A stretch of DNA of 64,000 bases, from contig CAZKIU010000013.1 of assembly GCA_964552955.1 (NCBI GenBank), positions 23,164 through 87,163 of the forward strand, in the 5' to 3' direction. The stretch comes from UBA1413 sp964552955. Its GTDB lineage: Bacteria > Bacteroidota > Bacteroidia > Bacteroidales > Prolixibacteraceae. Positions 36,084-45,795 of this stretch are shown here, one piece after another. Made by a program: the position numbers and the translations under genes. The first letter of the stretch is position 1; every line of letters begins with the position of its first letter. Under the pieces are notes generated by a model, which searched no databases, was not told the origin of the DNA, and worked only from the letters and a program-made list of their open reading frames with translations.

Positions 36084-37415
36084 GTGAGGATAGTCATTGT
36101 TGGTAGCGGATATGTCGGACTGGTTACCGGGGCCTGTTTTTCCGAAGTGGGCATCGAAGTGGTTTGCGTGGATAATGACGAAAGGAAAATTGGCCATCTG
36201 AGGAATGGGATCCTTCCGATTTATGAGCCGGGACTGGAAGAGATGATCCACCGGAACATGAAAAAGGGCAGGTTGAGTTTTACCACGCAGTTGCCTGGAG
36301 CGCTGGTGGATGCGGAAGTGCTGTTTATTGCCGTTGGCACGCCCCCCGGGGAAGACGGAAGCGCCGATCTTCGCTATGTTCTTGCAGTGGCAAGGGAATG
36401 TGGGAGACATATGAATGGTCACCTGCTCATTGTGACCAAGAGTACGGTTCCTGTTACGACGGCTGCCAAAGTCAGGGTTGCTGTGCAGGAAGAGCTGGAT
36501 ATAAGGGGAGCGAAGGTTGAATTTGATGTAGCCTCCAATCCTGAATTTCTGAAAGAGGGCGCTGCCATTGAGGACTTCCTGAAGCCCGACCGCATCGTGG
36601 TGGGTGTTGATTCGACCCGGGCAGAAGAGATCATGAAAAGGCTGTACAAACCCTTTACCCTCAATGGTCACCCGGTGATTTTCATGGACATCACTTCCGC
36701 AGAAATGACCAAATATGCCGCCAATGCCATGTTGGCGACCAAAATCAGCTTTATGAACGATATCGCCAATTTGTGTGAGATCGTTGGCGCCGATGTCAAT
36801 ATGGTTCGTAAGGGGATAGGGTCGGATTCCAGGATCGGACCCAAGTTTATTTACCCGGGGATTGGCTATGGAGGCTCTTGTTTTCCCAAGGATGTGCAGG
36901 CTTTGGTCAGAACTGCTGAGGATTATCAATATGAGTTGAGGGTGTTGAAAGCGGTCGAGGCCGTTAATAAAGACCAGAAATCGATCCTCTTCAACAAGAT
37001 CATGAAGTATTTCGACGGAAATATCAAAGATAAAACCATTGCGGTATGGGGGTTGTCGTTCAAGCCTCACACTGACGATATGCGGGAAGCGCCCTCACTG
37101 ACCATCATCAGCAAGTTGCTCCGTGAGGGTGCCCGGGTAAAAGCCTACGATCCGGTGGCCATGCAGGAGGCGAAACACCATTTCGGGGAAACCATCACCT
37201 ATGCGGATGACCAATACGACACCCTGATCGATTCGGATGCCCTTGCCATTGTCACAGAATGGCCTGAATTCAAATTCCCCAATTTCAAAGTGGTGAAAAG
37301 ATTGCTCAATAGCCCGGTGATCTTTGACGGCCGCAATATTTACGATGTGGCGGAAATGAAGCGGATGGAGATCCATTACTTCTGTATTGGCATTGACACG
37401 ATGAAACAGTCATGA
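36084..37415 (+). CDS. ugd: UDP-glucose 6-dehydrogenase
   Basis: 443 residues; oxidises UDP-glucose to UDP-glucuronate with two NAD+. N-terminal Rossmann motif VGSGYVGLVTGACF, the lysine-containing central region AEMTKYAANAMLATKISFMNDIAN, catalytic Cys in GIGYGGSCFPKD (about residue 260), and C-terminal UDP-binding GLSFKPHTDDMREAPS are all present. The start is GTG (36084) directly at the Rossmann strand. One base separates it from the next gene, which uses its product. Confidence 0.96.
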   Translation: MRIVIVGSGYVGLVTGACFSEVGIEVVCVDNDERKIGHLRNGILPIYEPGLEEMIHRNMKKGRLSFTTQLPGALVDAEVLFIAVGTPPGEDGSADLRYVLAVARECGRHMNGHLLIVTKSTVPVTTAAKVRVAVQEELDIRGAKVEFDVASNPEFLKEGAAIEDFLKPDRIVVGVDSTRAEEIMKRLYKPFTLNGHPVIFMDITSAEMTKYAANAMLATKISFMNDIANLCEIVGADVNMVRKGIGSDSRIGPKFIYPGIGYGGSCFPKDVQALVRTAEDYQYELRVLKAVEAVNKDQKSILFNKIMKYFDGNIKDKTIAVWGLSFKPHTDDMREAPSLTIISKLLREGARVKAYDPVAMQEAKHHFGETITYADDQYDTLIDSDALAIVTEWPEFKFPNFKVVKRLLNSPVIFDGRNIYDVAEMKRMEIHYFCIGIDTMKQS

Positions 37416-37416
37416 T

Positions 37417-38355
37417 ATGATCAGAAAGAAAATTTTAGTCACCGGTGGGGCCGGATTTGTCGGATCCCACCTCTGCGATCGTTTATTGAAGGACGGGCAT
37501 GAGGTTATTTGCCTGGATAATTATTTCACAGGGCAAAAGCAAAATATAGTCCATCTGCTCGATCATCCCTATTTTGAAATGGTTCGCCACGATGTGACCA
37601 TGCCGTTCATGGTGGAAGTGGATGAAATATATAACCTGGCCTGTCCGGCTTCGCCGATCCACTACCAATACAATCCCATTAAAACCATTAAGACGTCGGT
37701 CATGGGGGCCATCAATATGCTGGGGCTGGCCAAGCGGATCAAGGCGAAAATTCTTCAGGCTTCCACGAGTGAGGTGTATGGCGATCCGCATATTCATCCC
37801 CAGGTGGAGACTTATTGGGGCAACGTGAACCCCATCGGGGAGCGTTCCTGTTATGATGAAGGGAAAAGGGCGGCGGAAACGTTGTTTATGGATTACCATA
37901 AGCAAAACAAGGTCAGGATAAAGATCGTCAGGATCTTCAATACCTATGGCCCCAGGATGCATCCCAATGACGGCAGAGTGGTCTCCAATTTCATCGTTCA
38001 GGCCTTGCAGAACAAGGATATCACCATTTACGGGGATGGACAGCAGACGCGCAGTTTTCAATATGTGGATGACCTGGTCGAAGGGATGGTCAGGATGATG
38101 GCCTCCCGGGAGGTGTTCACGGGGCCCGTCAATATCGGGAACCCCAATGAATTCACCATTCTGGAGCTGGCCGAAAAGGTGATCCGCCTGACCGGCTCCC
38201 ACTCAAAGATCGTCAGCATGCCTCTGCCTCCCGATGATCCGTCACAGCGACAACCCGACATTGCCCTGGCCCAAAAAGAACTGGACTGGGCACCTGTCGT
38301 GCAACTGGATGAAGGGCTGGCCAAAACAATCGATTATTTCCGGTCGATATTATAA
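37417..38355 (+). CDS. uxs: UDP-glucuronate decarboxylase (UDP-xylose synthase)
   Basis: 312 residues, short-chain dehydrogenase fold. TGGAGFVGSHL binds NAD+, the catalytic triad is Ser/Thr in ASTSEVYGDP with Tyr-x-x-x-Lys in CYDEGKRAAE, and the decarboxylase-specific Glu of STSEVYGDP is there. It turns UDP-glucuronate into UDP-xylose. With ugd it forms a two-gene operon from UDP-glucose to UDP-xylose, ending in the hairpin at 38391-38427. It may feed the many glycosyltransferases in the window. Confidence 0.95.
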   Translation: MIRKKILVTGGAGFVGSHLCDRLLKDGHEVICLDNYFTGQKQNIVHLLDHPYFEMVRHDVTMPFMVEVDEIYNLACPASPIHYQYNPIKTIKTSVMGAINMLGLAKRIKAKILQASTSEVYGDPHIHPQVETYWGNVNPIGERSCYDEGKRAAETLFMDYHKQNKVRIKIVRIFNTYGPRMHPNDGRVVSNFIVQALQNKDITIYGDGQQTRSFQYVDDLVEGMVRMMASREVFTGPVNIGNPNEFTILELAEKVIRLTGSHSKIVSMPLPPDDPSQRQPDIALAQKELDWAPVVQLDEGLAKTIDYFRSIL

Positions 38356-38390
38356 TCCTCCCTGGAACACCATCGATCCTTCCACCCATA

Positions 38391-38427
38391 AAAAAATGAT
38401 CCCGACTCAATCGGGATCATTTTTTTT
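38391..38427 (+). terminator. Rho-independent terminator of ugd-uxs
   Basis: An 11-base perfect stem AATGATCCCGA / TCGGGATCATT with a five-base loop (CTCAA) is followed by a run of T and preceded by A, so it may work in both directions. Confidence 0.93.
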
Positions 38428-38667
38428 ATGAAAAGCTATATGGATCGTAACATTCAGGTATTCATCTGTTTAAATTATTGTGTATATATAGTAAAACTCG
38501 TGAAACAGATGTAATTGGCTCCGCCGAACTTCGTTTCCCATGTGGTTAATCATCACGGTTTGTGTATAAATTAGGCATGGGTATTTCATGTTATTAACCT
38601 GATCTGGTGGATGTATAAAGGGTTTATCATGACCATCTTAACCGGTGGTGGTGATGGTGCGATGACC

Positions 38668-40008
38668 TTATCCTTTATATGTCAGCCATTTGGCCAGTTC
38701 CTTGATGGTGACTTTTTTGCCGTACATGAGGATGCCGGTGCGATAGATCTTCGCTCCTGCCCAGATGGCGCCGAGGGTGGTAAGGACCATCAGGAACATG
38801 GAGAGGATGATTTCCCAGGCCGGAGGTGAAAAAGGAAGTCGGGCCAGCATGCAAACCGGAGAGGTGAAGGGGACGATAGAGGCCCAGAAGGCAACACTTC
38901 CCTCGGGATTCTTAGAGATGGCGACCAGCAGGATGATGGACAGGATCAGGGGGAAGGTGATCGGGAATATCATTTGCTGGACATCCTCATCGTTATCGAC
39001 GGCGGCACCGACGGCTCCCAGCAGCGAACTGTAAAGGAGGTAACCCATGAGGAAATAGAATATAAAACCAAAGATGATCAGAGGGATGTTCATGTTGGTG
39101 ATGCTCTCCATGATTTCAGCCATCTGATTGCCGCCAGCCATGGCTGCCGGGGCCTGCCCCATCTGCTGCTGGTTTTCCATCACACTCTGGCCTACCTGCT
39201 GGGCTGTTTCCGGTGAGAGGAAGTTCTGGACCACGCCCAGCGCTACCACCCCGACCACAATCCAGATGGCCACCTGGGTCAGCCCCACCAGGGCGGTGCC
39301 GATGATCTTGCCGGCCATCAACTGGAAGGGTTTGACCGAAGAGACGATCACCTCCACAATCCGGTTCTTTTTCTCTTCCATCACGCTGCGCATCACCATG
39401 GAGCCGTACATGAATACAAAGAAATAGATGATGAAGCCCATCAGGTAACTGGTGAAAAAGGCCACCATGGAGGAGCTCTTCTTCTGCTCTCCCGTTTCCG
39501 TCACCTTGAGGGTGTTTAAGGAAATTTTGGTTTTAGTGGCCGCCAGTTTCTGCTCCAGGTCGGGCATCTGGCTTTCCTCGATCACCTTTCTCCGCTTGTC
39601 GTTCTCGATGACCTGACTGAGTTTGCGTTCGATCTGTTCGGCCAGATCAATAGGCATCTGTTTTTTGGAGAGCAATTCCGCCTTGTTGACCGTGTAGATA
39701 TTTCCGGGGATATAAAGGACGGCGTAGAACTCCTCATCGTTCAGGTTGCTTTTCAGGGTGTTGAATTTCTCCTGTTCAATGAAGTGGTATTTGGTAAAAC
39801 CATCCTGACCCAGCTGGTCAAGAAAGAGGGCCGATTCGTCATAGACGGCGATCACTCTTTCCTGCTTGTCGTCGCGTGTGGCCAACCACATCGGAACGAA
39901 CATTAAAGCTGCAAAGAACAGCGGCACCAGCAGGGTGGTGACAATAAATGATTTTTTCTTGACGCGGATCAGATATTCGCGTTTCAGGATAAGCCAGGTC
40001 TTGTTCAT
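38668..40008 (-). CDS. ABC-2 type exporter permease, NatB-like
   Basis: 446 residues: one N-terminal helix (about 20-42), a large extracytoplasmic domain (about 45-180) and five or six C-terminal helices beginning near SSMVAFFTSYLMGFIIYFF. This layout and LKREYLIRVKKKSF fit the ABC-2 family related to NatB (Na+ export). The stretch AQQVGQSVMENQQQMGQAPAAM between helices is Gln/Met rich and looks variable. Its start overlaps the stop of the ATPase gene (40008), so both are translated together. Confidence 0.85.
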   Translation of the reverse strand: MNKTWLILKREYLIRVKKKSFIVTTLLVPLFFAALMFVPMWLATRDDKQERVIAVYDESALFLDQLGQDGFTKYHFIEQEKFNTLKSNLNDEEFYAVLYIPGNIYTVNKAELLSKKQMPIDLAEQIERKLSQVIENDKRRKVIEESQMPDLEQKLAATKTKISLNTLKVTETGEQKKSSSMVAFFTSYLMGFIIYFFVFMYGSMVMRSVMEEKKNRIVEVIVSSVKPFQLMAGKIIGTALVGLTQVAIWIVVGVVALGVVQNFLSPETAQQVGQSVMENQQQMGQAPAAMAGGNQMAEIMESITNMNIPLIIFGFIFYFLMGYLLYSSLLGAVGAAVDNDEDVQQMIFPITFPLILSIILLVAISKNPEGSVAFWASIVPFTSPVCMLARLPFSPPAWEIILSMFLMVLTTLGAIWAGAKIYRTGILMYGKKVTIKELAKWLTYKG

Positions 40009-40973
40009 CAGTCTTTATTATTATTGATCACCGCGTTTTGCGCGTTGTAATGTTCCACTGCTTTAATAAATACGTCATTCATGCTGGGGATGACTTCCCG
40101 GAAGGATCTGATATCGGCCGCTCCCAGGAGCATCCTGATCAGTTCGTTGTTTCCTTTTCCGTCGGTATGCTGGATGCGGATAAAGTTCTCGCGTGGCGAT
40201 TCCTTGTGCTCCAGAATGGAGAAACCACAGTTCAGGGCCTGTTGGATCTGGTCGAAATCGCCCTTGTAGGAGAGTTCGAAGATGTTGCTTTTGAAGGTTT
40301 CCTTGACCTCCTGGACGGGTCCGTCGAGGATCTTGCGCGATTTGTTGATCAGGGCGATATGGTCACACAGGTCTTCCACGGTGCCCATGTTATGGGTAGA
40401 GAAGATGATAGTCGCCCCCTTGTCGCGCAGCTCCAGGATCTCCTGCTTGATGAGGTTGGCATTGATGGGGTCAAAGCCGCTGAAGGGTTCGTCAAAGATC
40501 AGCAACCGGGGGTTGTGGACCACCGTGGTGATAAACTGAACCTTTTGTTGCATTCCTTTGGAGAGCTCCTCCACTTTTTTCTCCCACCAGGTGGTGATGT
40601 CGAATTTTTTGAACCAGTATTTGAGGCTTTGCATGGCCTGGTTCCGGGTCATCCCCTTGAGTTGGGCCAGGTAAAGGGCTTGTTCGCCGATCTTCATCTT
40701 GGTATAGAGGCCCCGTTCTTCGGGCAGGTAACCAATGACGCTCACGTCGTTGGCGGTCATCCTGCGTCCTTCCAGAAACACTTCTCCCTGGTCGGGCGCC
40801 GTGATCTGGTTGATGATCCTGATCAGGGTGGTCTTACCCGCACCGTTGGGACCTAATAGACCAAAAATGGATGCTTGGGGCACCGAAATGCTCACATCGC
40901 TGAGTGCGTGTGTTGAGCCATAAACCTTGTGAATGCCTTTCGTTTCGAAAAATTCCATAAGTTGTTTTTGCAA
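40008..40973 (-). CDS. ABC transporter ATP-binding protein, NatA-like
   Basis: 321 residues. Walker A GLLGPNGAGKTT, signature LSKGMQQKVQ, Walker B LLIFDEPFSGFDP and the switch His in IFSTHNMG are intact, followed by a C-terminal about 90-residue extension as in NatA-type exporters. Powers the permease at 38668. ATG 40973 or the ATG at 40958 (MEFFETKG) may be the start. It lies 33 bases after the AI-2E family gene. Confidence 0.92.
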   Translation of the reverse strand: MQKQLMEFFETKGIHKVYGSTHALSDVSISVPQASIFGLLGPNGAGKTTLIRIINQITAPDQGEVFLEGRRMTANDVSVIGYLPEERGLYTKMKIGEQALYLAQLKGMTRNQAMQSLKYWFKKFDITTWWEKKVEELSKGMQQKVQFITTVVHNPRLLIFDEPFSGFDPINANLIKQEILELRDKGATIIFSTHNMGTVEDLCDHIALINKSRKILDGPVQEVKETFKSNIFELSYKGDFDQIQQALNCGFSILEHKESPRENFIRIQHTDGKGNNELIRMLLGAADIRSFREVIPSMNDVFIKAVEHYNAQNAVINNNKD

Positions 40974-41006
40974 TAGGTAAAAATCAAGTCGTGAAAATTA
41001 CATCAT

Positions 41007-42149
41007 TCAGATGAATACAGAATCATTTGTATCGAGTTTGTCAAGATCCTGGGTGATTTTTTTGACAATTTTGAGGTTATCGAAGAATTCTTTGGCGATG
41101 ACGCGCAGGATGGTGTAAACGGGGATGGCCAGGACCATGCCAATAATTCCACCCAGGCTTCCCGCGGCCAGGATAACCAGAAAGATCTCCAGGGGATGGG
41201 CTTTAACGCTGCTGCTGTAGATCAGGGGCTGGAAAAGGACGTCGTCGAGGACCTTGACCGAGAGGAAGGCCAGTGCCATCCATCCCATCAGGGGGAGGGT
41301 GTACGTCATGAAATCCATGTGGACATGGAGGGCCATGCCAATCAGCAGGCCGATGGTCACCCCTATCCATGGCCCTACGTATGGAATGATGTTAAAGAGA
41401 CCGCAAAACAACCCGATGATAACGGCATGGTTGAAGCCGATCCCGATGATGGTCAGTCCGAGGGTATACAAAGAACCCACCAGGATCATCTCCAGCACGA
41501 TCCCCAGGAAATAGCGCCGGAGGAGGTAAGAGATGGAATCCAGGATTTTACCCACTTTCTCCTCCATTTCGGTAGGGACGAGCAGCAGAATGCCGTCGCG
41601 GAACATGTTCGAATCTTTCAGGAAGAAAAAGGTGATGAAGGAGACGGCAAAGAAGCCGATGAAGAGTTCACCTATGGTTCCGGCGATAAAGTTGACCATG
41701 GTATTCATATCGGAGATCCTGAACTTCTCGTCCAACTGCTGAGTGATCAGCTCAAAGAAGGTGCTGTCGGTGATGACCATTGGTTTGCGGCTGAAGAAGC
41801 TGAAGAAACGGGAGAGGGGTTCCTGCAGCGAATTGAAGATCTCCTGGAAGTTGATAGCCGAGAAGGTTTCGAATTCCTTGACCAACAGGGGGATGAAAAA
41901 TTTGAACATACCGAAGAAGAGCAGCCAGAGGGAGATTAGGGAGATAAAAGCCGCGACCGACCGGGGTATGGTGAACCTGCCGATTTTGATCCGGTCCAGG
42001 GCCCACATCAGGGGTTTCCCCACAAAGGATAGGATGACCGACAGCAGGATATAAATGACAATATCGAGGAAAAACCAGAGCAGGAAGGCCAGGACCACGG
42101 CTCCCGTCACGAGCAGGATGGTCCGCGTGCGGTTTTTGATATTGAACAT
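41007..42149 (-). CDS. AI-2E transporter family (PerM-like) membrane protein
   Basis: 380 residues with about eight helices. PYVGPWIGVTIGLLIG, the family's Pro-x-x-Gly block, and PLEIFLVILAAGSLGGIIGMVLAIPVY match the AI-2E/PerM family. Members include autoinducer exporters, Na+/H+ antiporters and proteins of unknown role, so the substrate is open. 8 bases after the asparagine-synthase-like gene. Confidence 0.87.
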   Translation of the reverse strand: MFNIKNRTRTILLVTGAVVLAFLLWFFLDIVIYILLSVILSFVGKPLMWALDRIKIGRFTIPRSVAAFISLISLWLLFFGMFKFFIPLLVKEFETFSAINFQEIFNSLQEPLSRFFSFFSRKPMVITDSTFFELITQQLDEKFRISDMNTMVNFIAGTIGELFIGFFAVSFITFFFLKDSNMFRDGILLLVPTEMEEKVGKILDSISYLLRRYFLGIVLEMILVGSLYTLGLTIIGIGFNHAVIIGLFCGLFNIIPYVGPWIGVTIGLLIGMALHVHMDFMTYTLPLMGWMALAFLSVKVLDDVLFQPLIYSSSVKAHPLEIFLVILAAGSLGGIIGMVLAIPVYTILRVIAKEFFDNLKIVKKITQDLDKLDTNDSVFI

Positions 42150-42157
42150 GCTATTTT

Positions 42158-44218
42158 TTATTCAAATTTATAACTATTCCCGGAACTCTGAGCAGGAGGG
42201 ATGAGTTCCCTTTCTACCTGGTGCAGGTACCATTGGGAGAGGTAGCAGTTGTAAAAATGGCTTCTGACCGGGTGGAGATAGTGTGTTCCCGGGTCGTGGC
42301 CCATCTGTTCGGCCGTTATCTCGCGGTAGAAGACGTCATCCTTCAGCGGATACCACCGTTTCCTGATCCACCGGGGCATTCTTCTGAGCACTTCTTCGCG
42401 GAGGGGGTGATAGGGATGGCTGGGGATGGCGCCGGCCGGCAGGGGTGCTTCACAGTCGAAGGGCCTGAAAAACTGGCTGTTCAAGGTCCTGAAATAGTGG
42501 AGTCCTCCGAGCTGTTGCGAAAAGGGAATGGTGAGCAGGTGGCTGGCCAGTTCCCGGTCAAAGAGGGGCATGACGGGGTGGAGCCCGAAGAAATCAAAGA
42601 CCAGGGTGGAATTGGCGATCAGTTTGCACTGCCGTTCTTCCAAATCCCATCTCAGGAAGAGTTCCGTGGGGGCCAGGCCGGTTTCTGTGAAGGCTTTCAT
42701 GAAGCACTTCTCCACGGTTTGCAGTGTTGTGGGGGTCGCCGGACAGGAAGTACCGAAACGGGTCAGCAGCGCCCTGAAGACCCCGTGCGGCGTATCTTCG
42801 GGGAGGGTAGAGTAGAGGTGGGAACCCCGGAGAAAGTCACCCGGGTGGCCGGGAAGGACGTAAGTCCCCTCCGGAATGGCCCCTGTTTCCACCAGATGTC
42901 TCACGGCCAGATAGTCCTGCATGAAGGGCATGGAGGAGTAATGGCCCGCAAAGGCCACATAATCATTGAACACCTGGTCGGTGGTATAGCGGCGGACCAG
43001 CGCCAGGTCATAATCGACGGTAAGATGGGGAAAACCCAGCTTTGCGGCAATCTGGCGGGCGGTTGTGGTTTCAGGGTTGCCGGGGCGGCCCCAGGTGGCG
43101 CAGGTTACCCGGGGGTGACCGGCCTCCTTCAGCAGACAGGCCAGCAATCGCGAGTCGTACCCTCCGGTGAGGGGAAGCAGAACCGGATGCTCCGAGAGGG
43201 CCACCGCATAGCGGGCAAAGACCGTGCGGATCACCCGGGCGGTCTCTTCCTCCGCAGGGCGGCTATGCCCTTGACCCATCAGTACACTATTCTCAAGGCC
43301 CATCGCCCTATCTTTAGCCCCCCCAGGGGCTTCCTGAGTGCCCATATTGTTACCTTGGGTACGTCTTGTGTTTCCCTCAGAACCCTTCTTTTGGTCGCCG
43401 CAGGATGCTCTGCATTCCTCAGCAACGGTTTTGCTCCCTGCAGTACTCCCTTTGTTATCCTCAGGGATTCCTTTTATCTCCGGAACGAAATAGTGGCTGG
43501 CAGGACCCTCTTTCCTGATGCGGATGATTTCGCCGGGTCTGACCTGCGAAAGGCCCTGGAGCAGGGTTCTTTCAGCGGGTGTCACGGCGAACTGCCGGAA
43601 GTAAAGGGAGGCTTCCTGGTCGGGTGGGAGAGGCCCTTCGCGGCGGATCCACTCCCGCGGGTTATCGCCCGCCCAGATCTGCTGTTCCCTGATGGCATAA
43701 AACAGGGGATAGCTGCGGCTGACACTGCATGCCAGCCAGATCTCTTCTTCTGTATGGACCATCAGGGCATAATGCCCTTCCAGATGATCGGCCAGATTGC
43801 GGAAATCATCGAAGGTGGCCACCTGATTTTTAACAAAATCCAGGAAGGTCTCCTCCCTCACCATGATCCCTTCCCTGAAGGCCCAGCCGGTCACCCTGAT
43901 CTCTCCAGGAACCAGTGGGGCTCCTTCTGGAACCAGTGTGGCTTCTCCGTGATTCTTTCTGGCTTCTCCGGGGGCCAGTAACGCCTCTTCTGAATCCACT
44001 CCGGCCTCACAGGGGACACCCTTCTCTATTCCGGAAGCATACATCTCTTTAGTGGGCTCTAGTTCTGCCCCTTTGGGCAGTAGTTGCTCATCGTGGTGAC
44101 CCCCCGTCCTTTTGTCCGGAATCACACCCCCTGCTGGGGAGGATGGCGGCTCTGCAGGGCCGTGGTTGGTCCTTCCGGCGCTCCAATGGTAAAGCGATGT
44201 TTCTGCCCTGAGCTTCAT
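42158..44218 (-). CDS. Asparagine-synthase-like protein with repeat-derived inserts
   Basis: 686 residues. The C-terminal synthase domain has the ATP pyrophosphatase loop LLPLTGGYDSRLLACLL near residue 345 (SGGxDS type with Thr for Ser) and the N-terminal half keeps the fold of a glutaminase-like domain (GHYALMVHTEEEIWLACSVSRSYPLFY) but no N-terminal catalytic Cys, so ammonia would not come from glutamine in the usual way. Such proteins often modify surface sugars or peptides. Two inserts interrupt it: about residues 17-108 and 243-318, both with a 7-residue (21-base) period. The gene overlaps the flippase gene by 4 bases (ATGA), pointing to a polysaccharide or glycolipid role. Confidence 0.85.
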   Translation of the reverse strand: MKLRAETSLYHWSAGRTNHGPAEPPSSPAGGVIPDKRTGGHHDEQLLPKGAELEPTKEMYASGIEKGVPCEAGVDSEEALLAPGEARKNHGEATLVPEGAPLVPGEIRVTGWAFREGIMVREETFLDFVKNQVATFDDFRNLADHLEGHYALMVHTEEEIWLACSVSRSYPLFYAIREQQIWAGDNPREWIRREGPLPPDQEASLYFRQFAVTPAERTLLQGLSQVRPGEIIRIRKEGPASHYFVPEIKGIPEDNKGSTAGSKTVAEECRASCGDQKKGSEGNTRRTQGNNMGTQEAPGGAKDRAMGLENSVLMGQGHSRPAEEETARVIRTVFARYAVALSEHPVLLPLTGGYDSRLLACLLKEAGHPRVTCATWGRPGNPETTTARQIAAKLGFPHLTVDYDLALVRRYTTDQVFNDYVAFAGHYSSMPFMQDYLAVRHLVETGAIPEGTYVLPGHPGDFLRGSHLYSTLPEDTPHGVFRALLTRFGTSCPATPTTLQTVEKCFMKAFTETGLAPTELFLRWDLEERQCKLIANSTLVFDFFGLHPVMPLFDRELASHLLTIPFSQQLGGLHYFRTLNSQFFRPFDCEAPLPAGAIPSHPYHPLREEVLRRMPRWIRKRWYPLKDDVFYREITAEQMGHDPGTHYLHPVRSHFYNCYLSQWYLHQVERELIPPAQSSGNSYKFE

Positions 44219-45711
44219 AGCACTAATTTAAGGATAAGCAGGGGCAGCATGGTGAAAACCGCGGCGGTGACCAGTACCCGGGCTGCCTTCAGGGGAGGGA
44301 CCCCTGCCAGGTGAAGCGAGTAGAAGGTGAGGAAGCCGAAAAAGAGCAATCCGGTGAGGCTATAGAGGGCGATGGTGGGGGTCAGTGCTTTCAGGAGGAG
44401 GCCGCCCAGGAGCAGGACAGCCGCCCGGGTGAGGAGCAGCAGGATGTTGAAGATCATGGCTGATTTCTGTTTTTCGCGGGCGATCAGGATGGTGGAGAGG
44501 GGTGATCCGGTGAAGACGGCAAAGAGCCAGGGGGCCAGCAGGGCAGCCAGCTCGCCTGAATAGCCCCATTCGGCCCCGAACAGAAGGGTGAAGATCTCCT
44601 TTCCCCAGAAGGCCAGGATGGTGAAAGGGATCATTCCCAGCCACACCTGCTTTTTAAAGAGGCCGAAGGTGAGTGCGGCCAGCTCCTCGCGTTGTTCACG
44701 GAGGGCCCGGGCTTTCTGGATGTATACGCTGCCCACTGACATGCTGGTCAGCTGAACCGGAATATTGAGGTAGCGGTGCGAAAAAGAGTAGAGTCCCAGC
44801 ATCGATGTGCCAAAGAAGGGTTTGATCATAAACACCGGCAGTTGATGGCTCAGGTAATTGAAGAACTCGGAGGGTACGTTGTACCGCGGGAAGTTGGCGT
44901 AACGGCGGGCCAGTTTTTTCTCCTGGCTGGTATATATCCTGAGGGACCAGGGGTGGGCGATGCCTGGCTGGTCAGTGCCGGTCGCGGGGGCTGATTTCTT
45001 CCGGAGCAACCGCACTCCGGGGCCGTGCCATGGTCCACCGGGTAAGAGAAGATTTCGCAGCGAAGAGGCTTTTCTCCCTCCGGAGGCTGCATCCTCTGTT
45101 AGCGCTTCCCCGTTTTCCGGAAGGTAAAAGAGAAAAACAATAAAGGTCAGGAGCTGGGCCAGGGTGACGCCCAGGAAAAGCCCCACGGAAGGGAAGAAAT
45201 AAAAAAGCGACTGTAGTATTCCGGAGGCCAGGGCTCTGAAGACTTCGAGAAAGGCCAGCCGCCTGAAGTGCTGGTTGCTGATGAAGGTGTTGCGCATCAG
45301 TTGGATGGCTCCGAAGAAAAAGGCATGGATGGGGACCATCACCATGAGGAATCCCAGGCGGGGAAAACTGGCGGTGACCAGGAACCAGACCAGCAACCCT
45401 GCCAGGAGAGACAGATTGATCAGCAGGTTGGTTTTGATGGCCAGGGAGAAGATCTGGCGTTGCTCCTCTTTCTGGTGCGACAGGAGCAGGGCGCCCTCGT
45501 AGCCGCCGTTAGCCACCACCGAGAGGAGGGAGGCGATGCTCAGGAACAGGACGAAGTCGCCGAAATCAGCGGGGGCATACAAACGGGCCATCAGGAGCGC
45601 GAACAGGGCGGGGATCAGGCGGGCCGTAAAGACCCCCGTGAAAAGGCCCATGATATTCCTGTAAAAATCGCTCTCTTTAAGTTCGGCAAGGATCTTTCCG
45701 GTTAGGATCAT
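44215..45711 (-). CDS. Polysaccharide flippase (Wzx-like, MOP superfamily)
   Basis: 498 residues, 12-14 membrane helices. IPALFALLMARLYAPADFGDFVLFLSI at the N-terminus and the SQLPVF region before helix 7 (here LSHQLPVFMIKPFFG) are typical of Wzx/O-antigen flippases that move lipid-linked sugars across the inner membrane. Between helices 6 and 7 there is an unusual polar stretch (about residues 207-265, LTEDAASGGRK to IYTSQEK) longer than the usual loop. The downstream asparagine-synthase-like gene overlaps it by four bases. Confidence 0.88.
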   Translation of the reverse strand: MILTGKILAELKESDFYRNIMGLFTGVFTARLIPALFALLMARLYAPADFGDFVLFLSIASLLSVVANGGYEGALLLSHQKEEQRQIFSLAIKTNLLINLSLLAGLLVWFLVTASFPRLGFLMVMVPIHAFFFGAIQLMRNTFISNQHFRRLAFLEVFRALASGILQSLFYFFPSVGLFLGVTLAQLLTFIVFLFYLPENGEALTEDAASGGRKASSLRNLLLPGGPWHGPGVRLLRKKSAPATGTDQPGIAHPWSLRIYTSQEKKLARRYANFPRYNVPSEFFNYLSHQLPVFMIKPFFGTSMLGLYSFSHRYLNIPVQLTSMSVGSVYIQKARALREQREELAALTFGLFKKQVWLGMIPFTILAFWGKEIFTLLFGAEWGYSGELAALLAPWLFAVFTGSPLSTILIAREKQKSAMIFNILLLLTRAAVLLLGGLLLKALTPTIALYSLTGLLFFGFLTFYSLHLAGVPPLKAARVLVTAAVFTMLPLLILKLVL

Positions 45712-45769
45712 CGTCAGGATTCAAAACGGAGTAAAGTTAACAAAAAAGTGTGCTCTGGCTGATGTTTTA

Positions 45770-45777
45770 TATCTTTG
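45770..45777 (+). promoter_or_regulatory. -7 promoter box for the AlkD-like gene
   Basis: TATCTTTG matches TAnnTTTG, 18 bases before ATG 45796, and overlaps the TTG at 45775, which is therefore not a likely start. Confidence 0.5.
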
Positions 45778-45795
45778 CTGAACAAACGATGCAGT

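Noticed and set aside
35904..37070. Long minus-strand open frame of 388 codons opposite ugd
   Set aside because: It lies antisense to ugd, whose motifs are complete, and its protein is rich in His, Asn and Arg with no recognisable domain.
42221..43981. Plus-strand open frame of 586 codons opposite the asparagine-synthase-like gene
   Set aside because: Shadow frame; the minus-strand protein has clear motifs and overlaps correctly with its neighbour.
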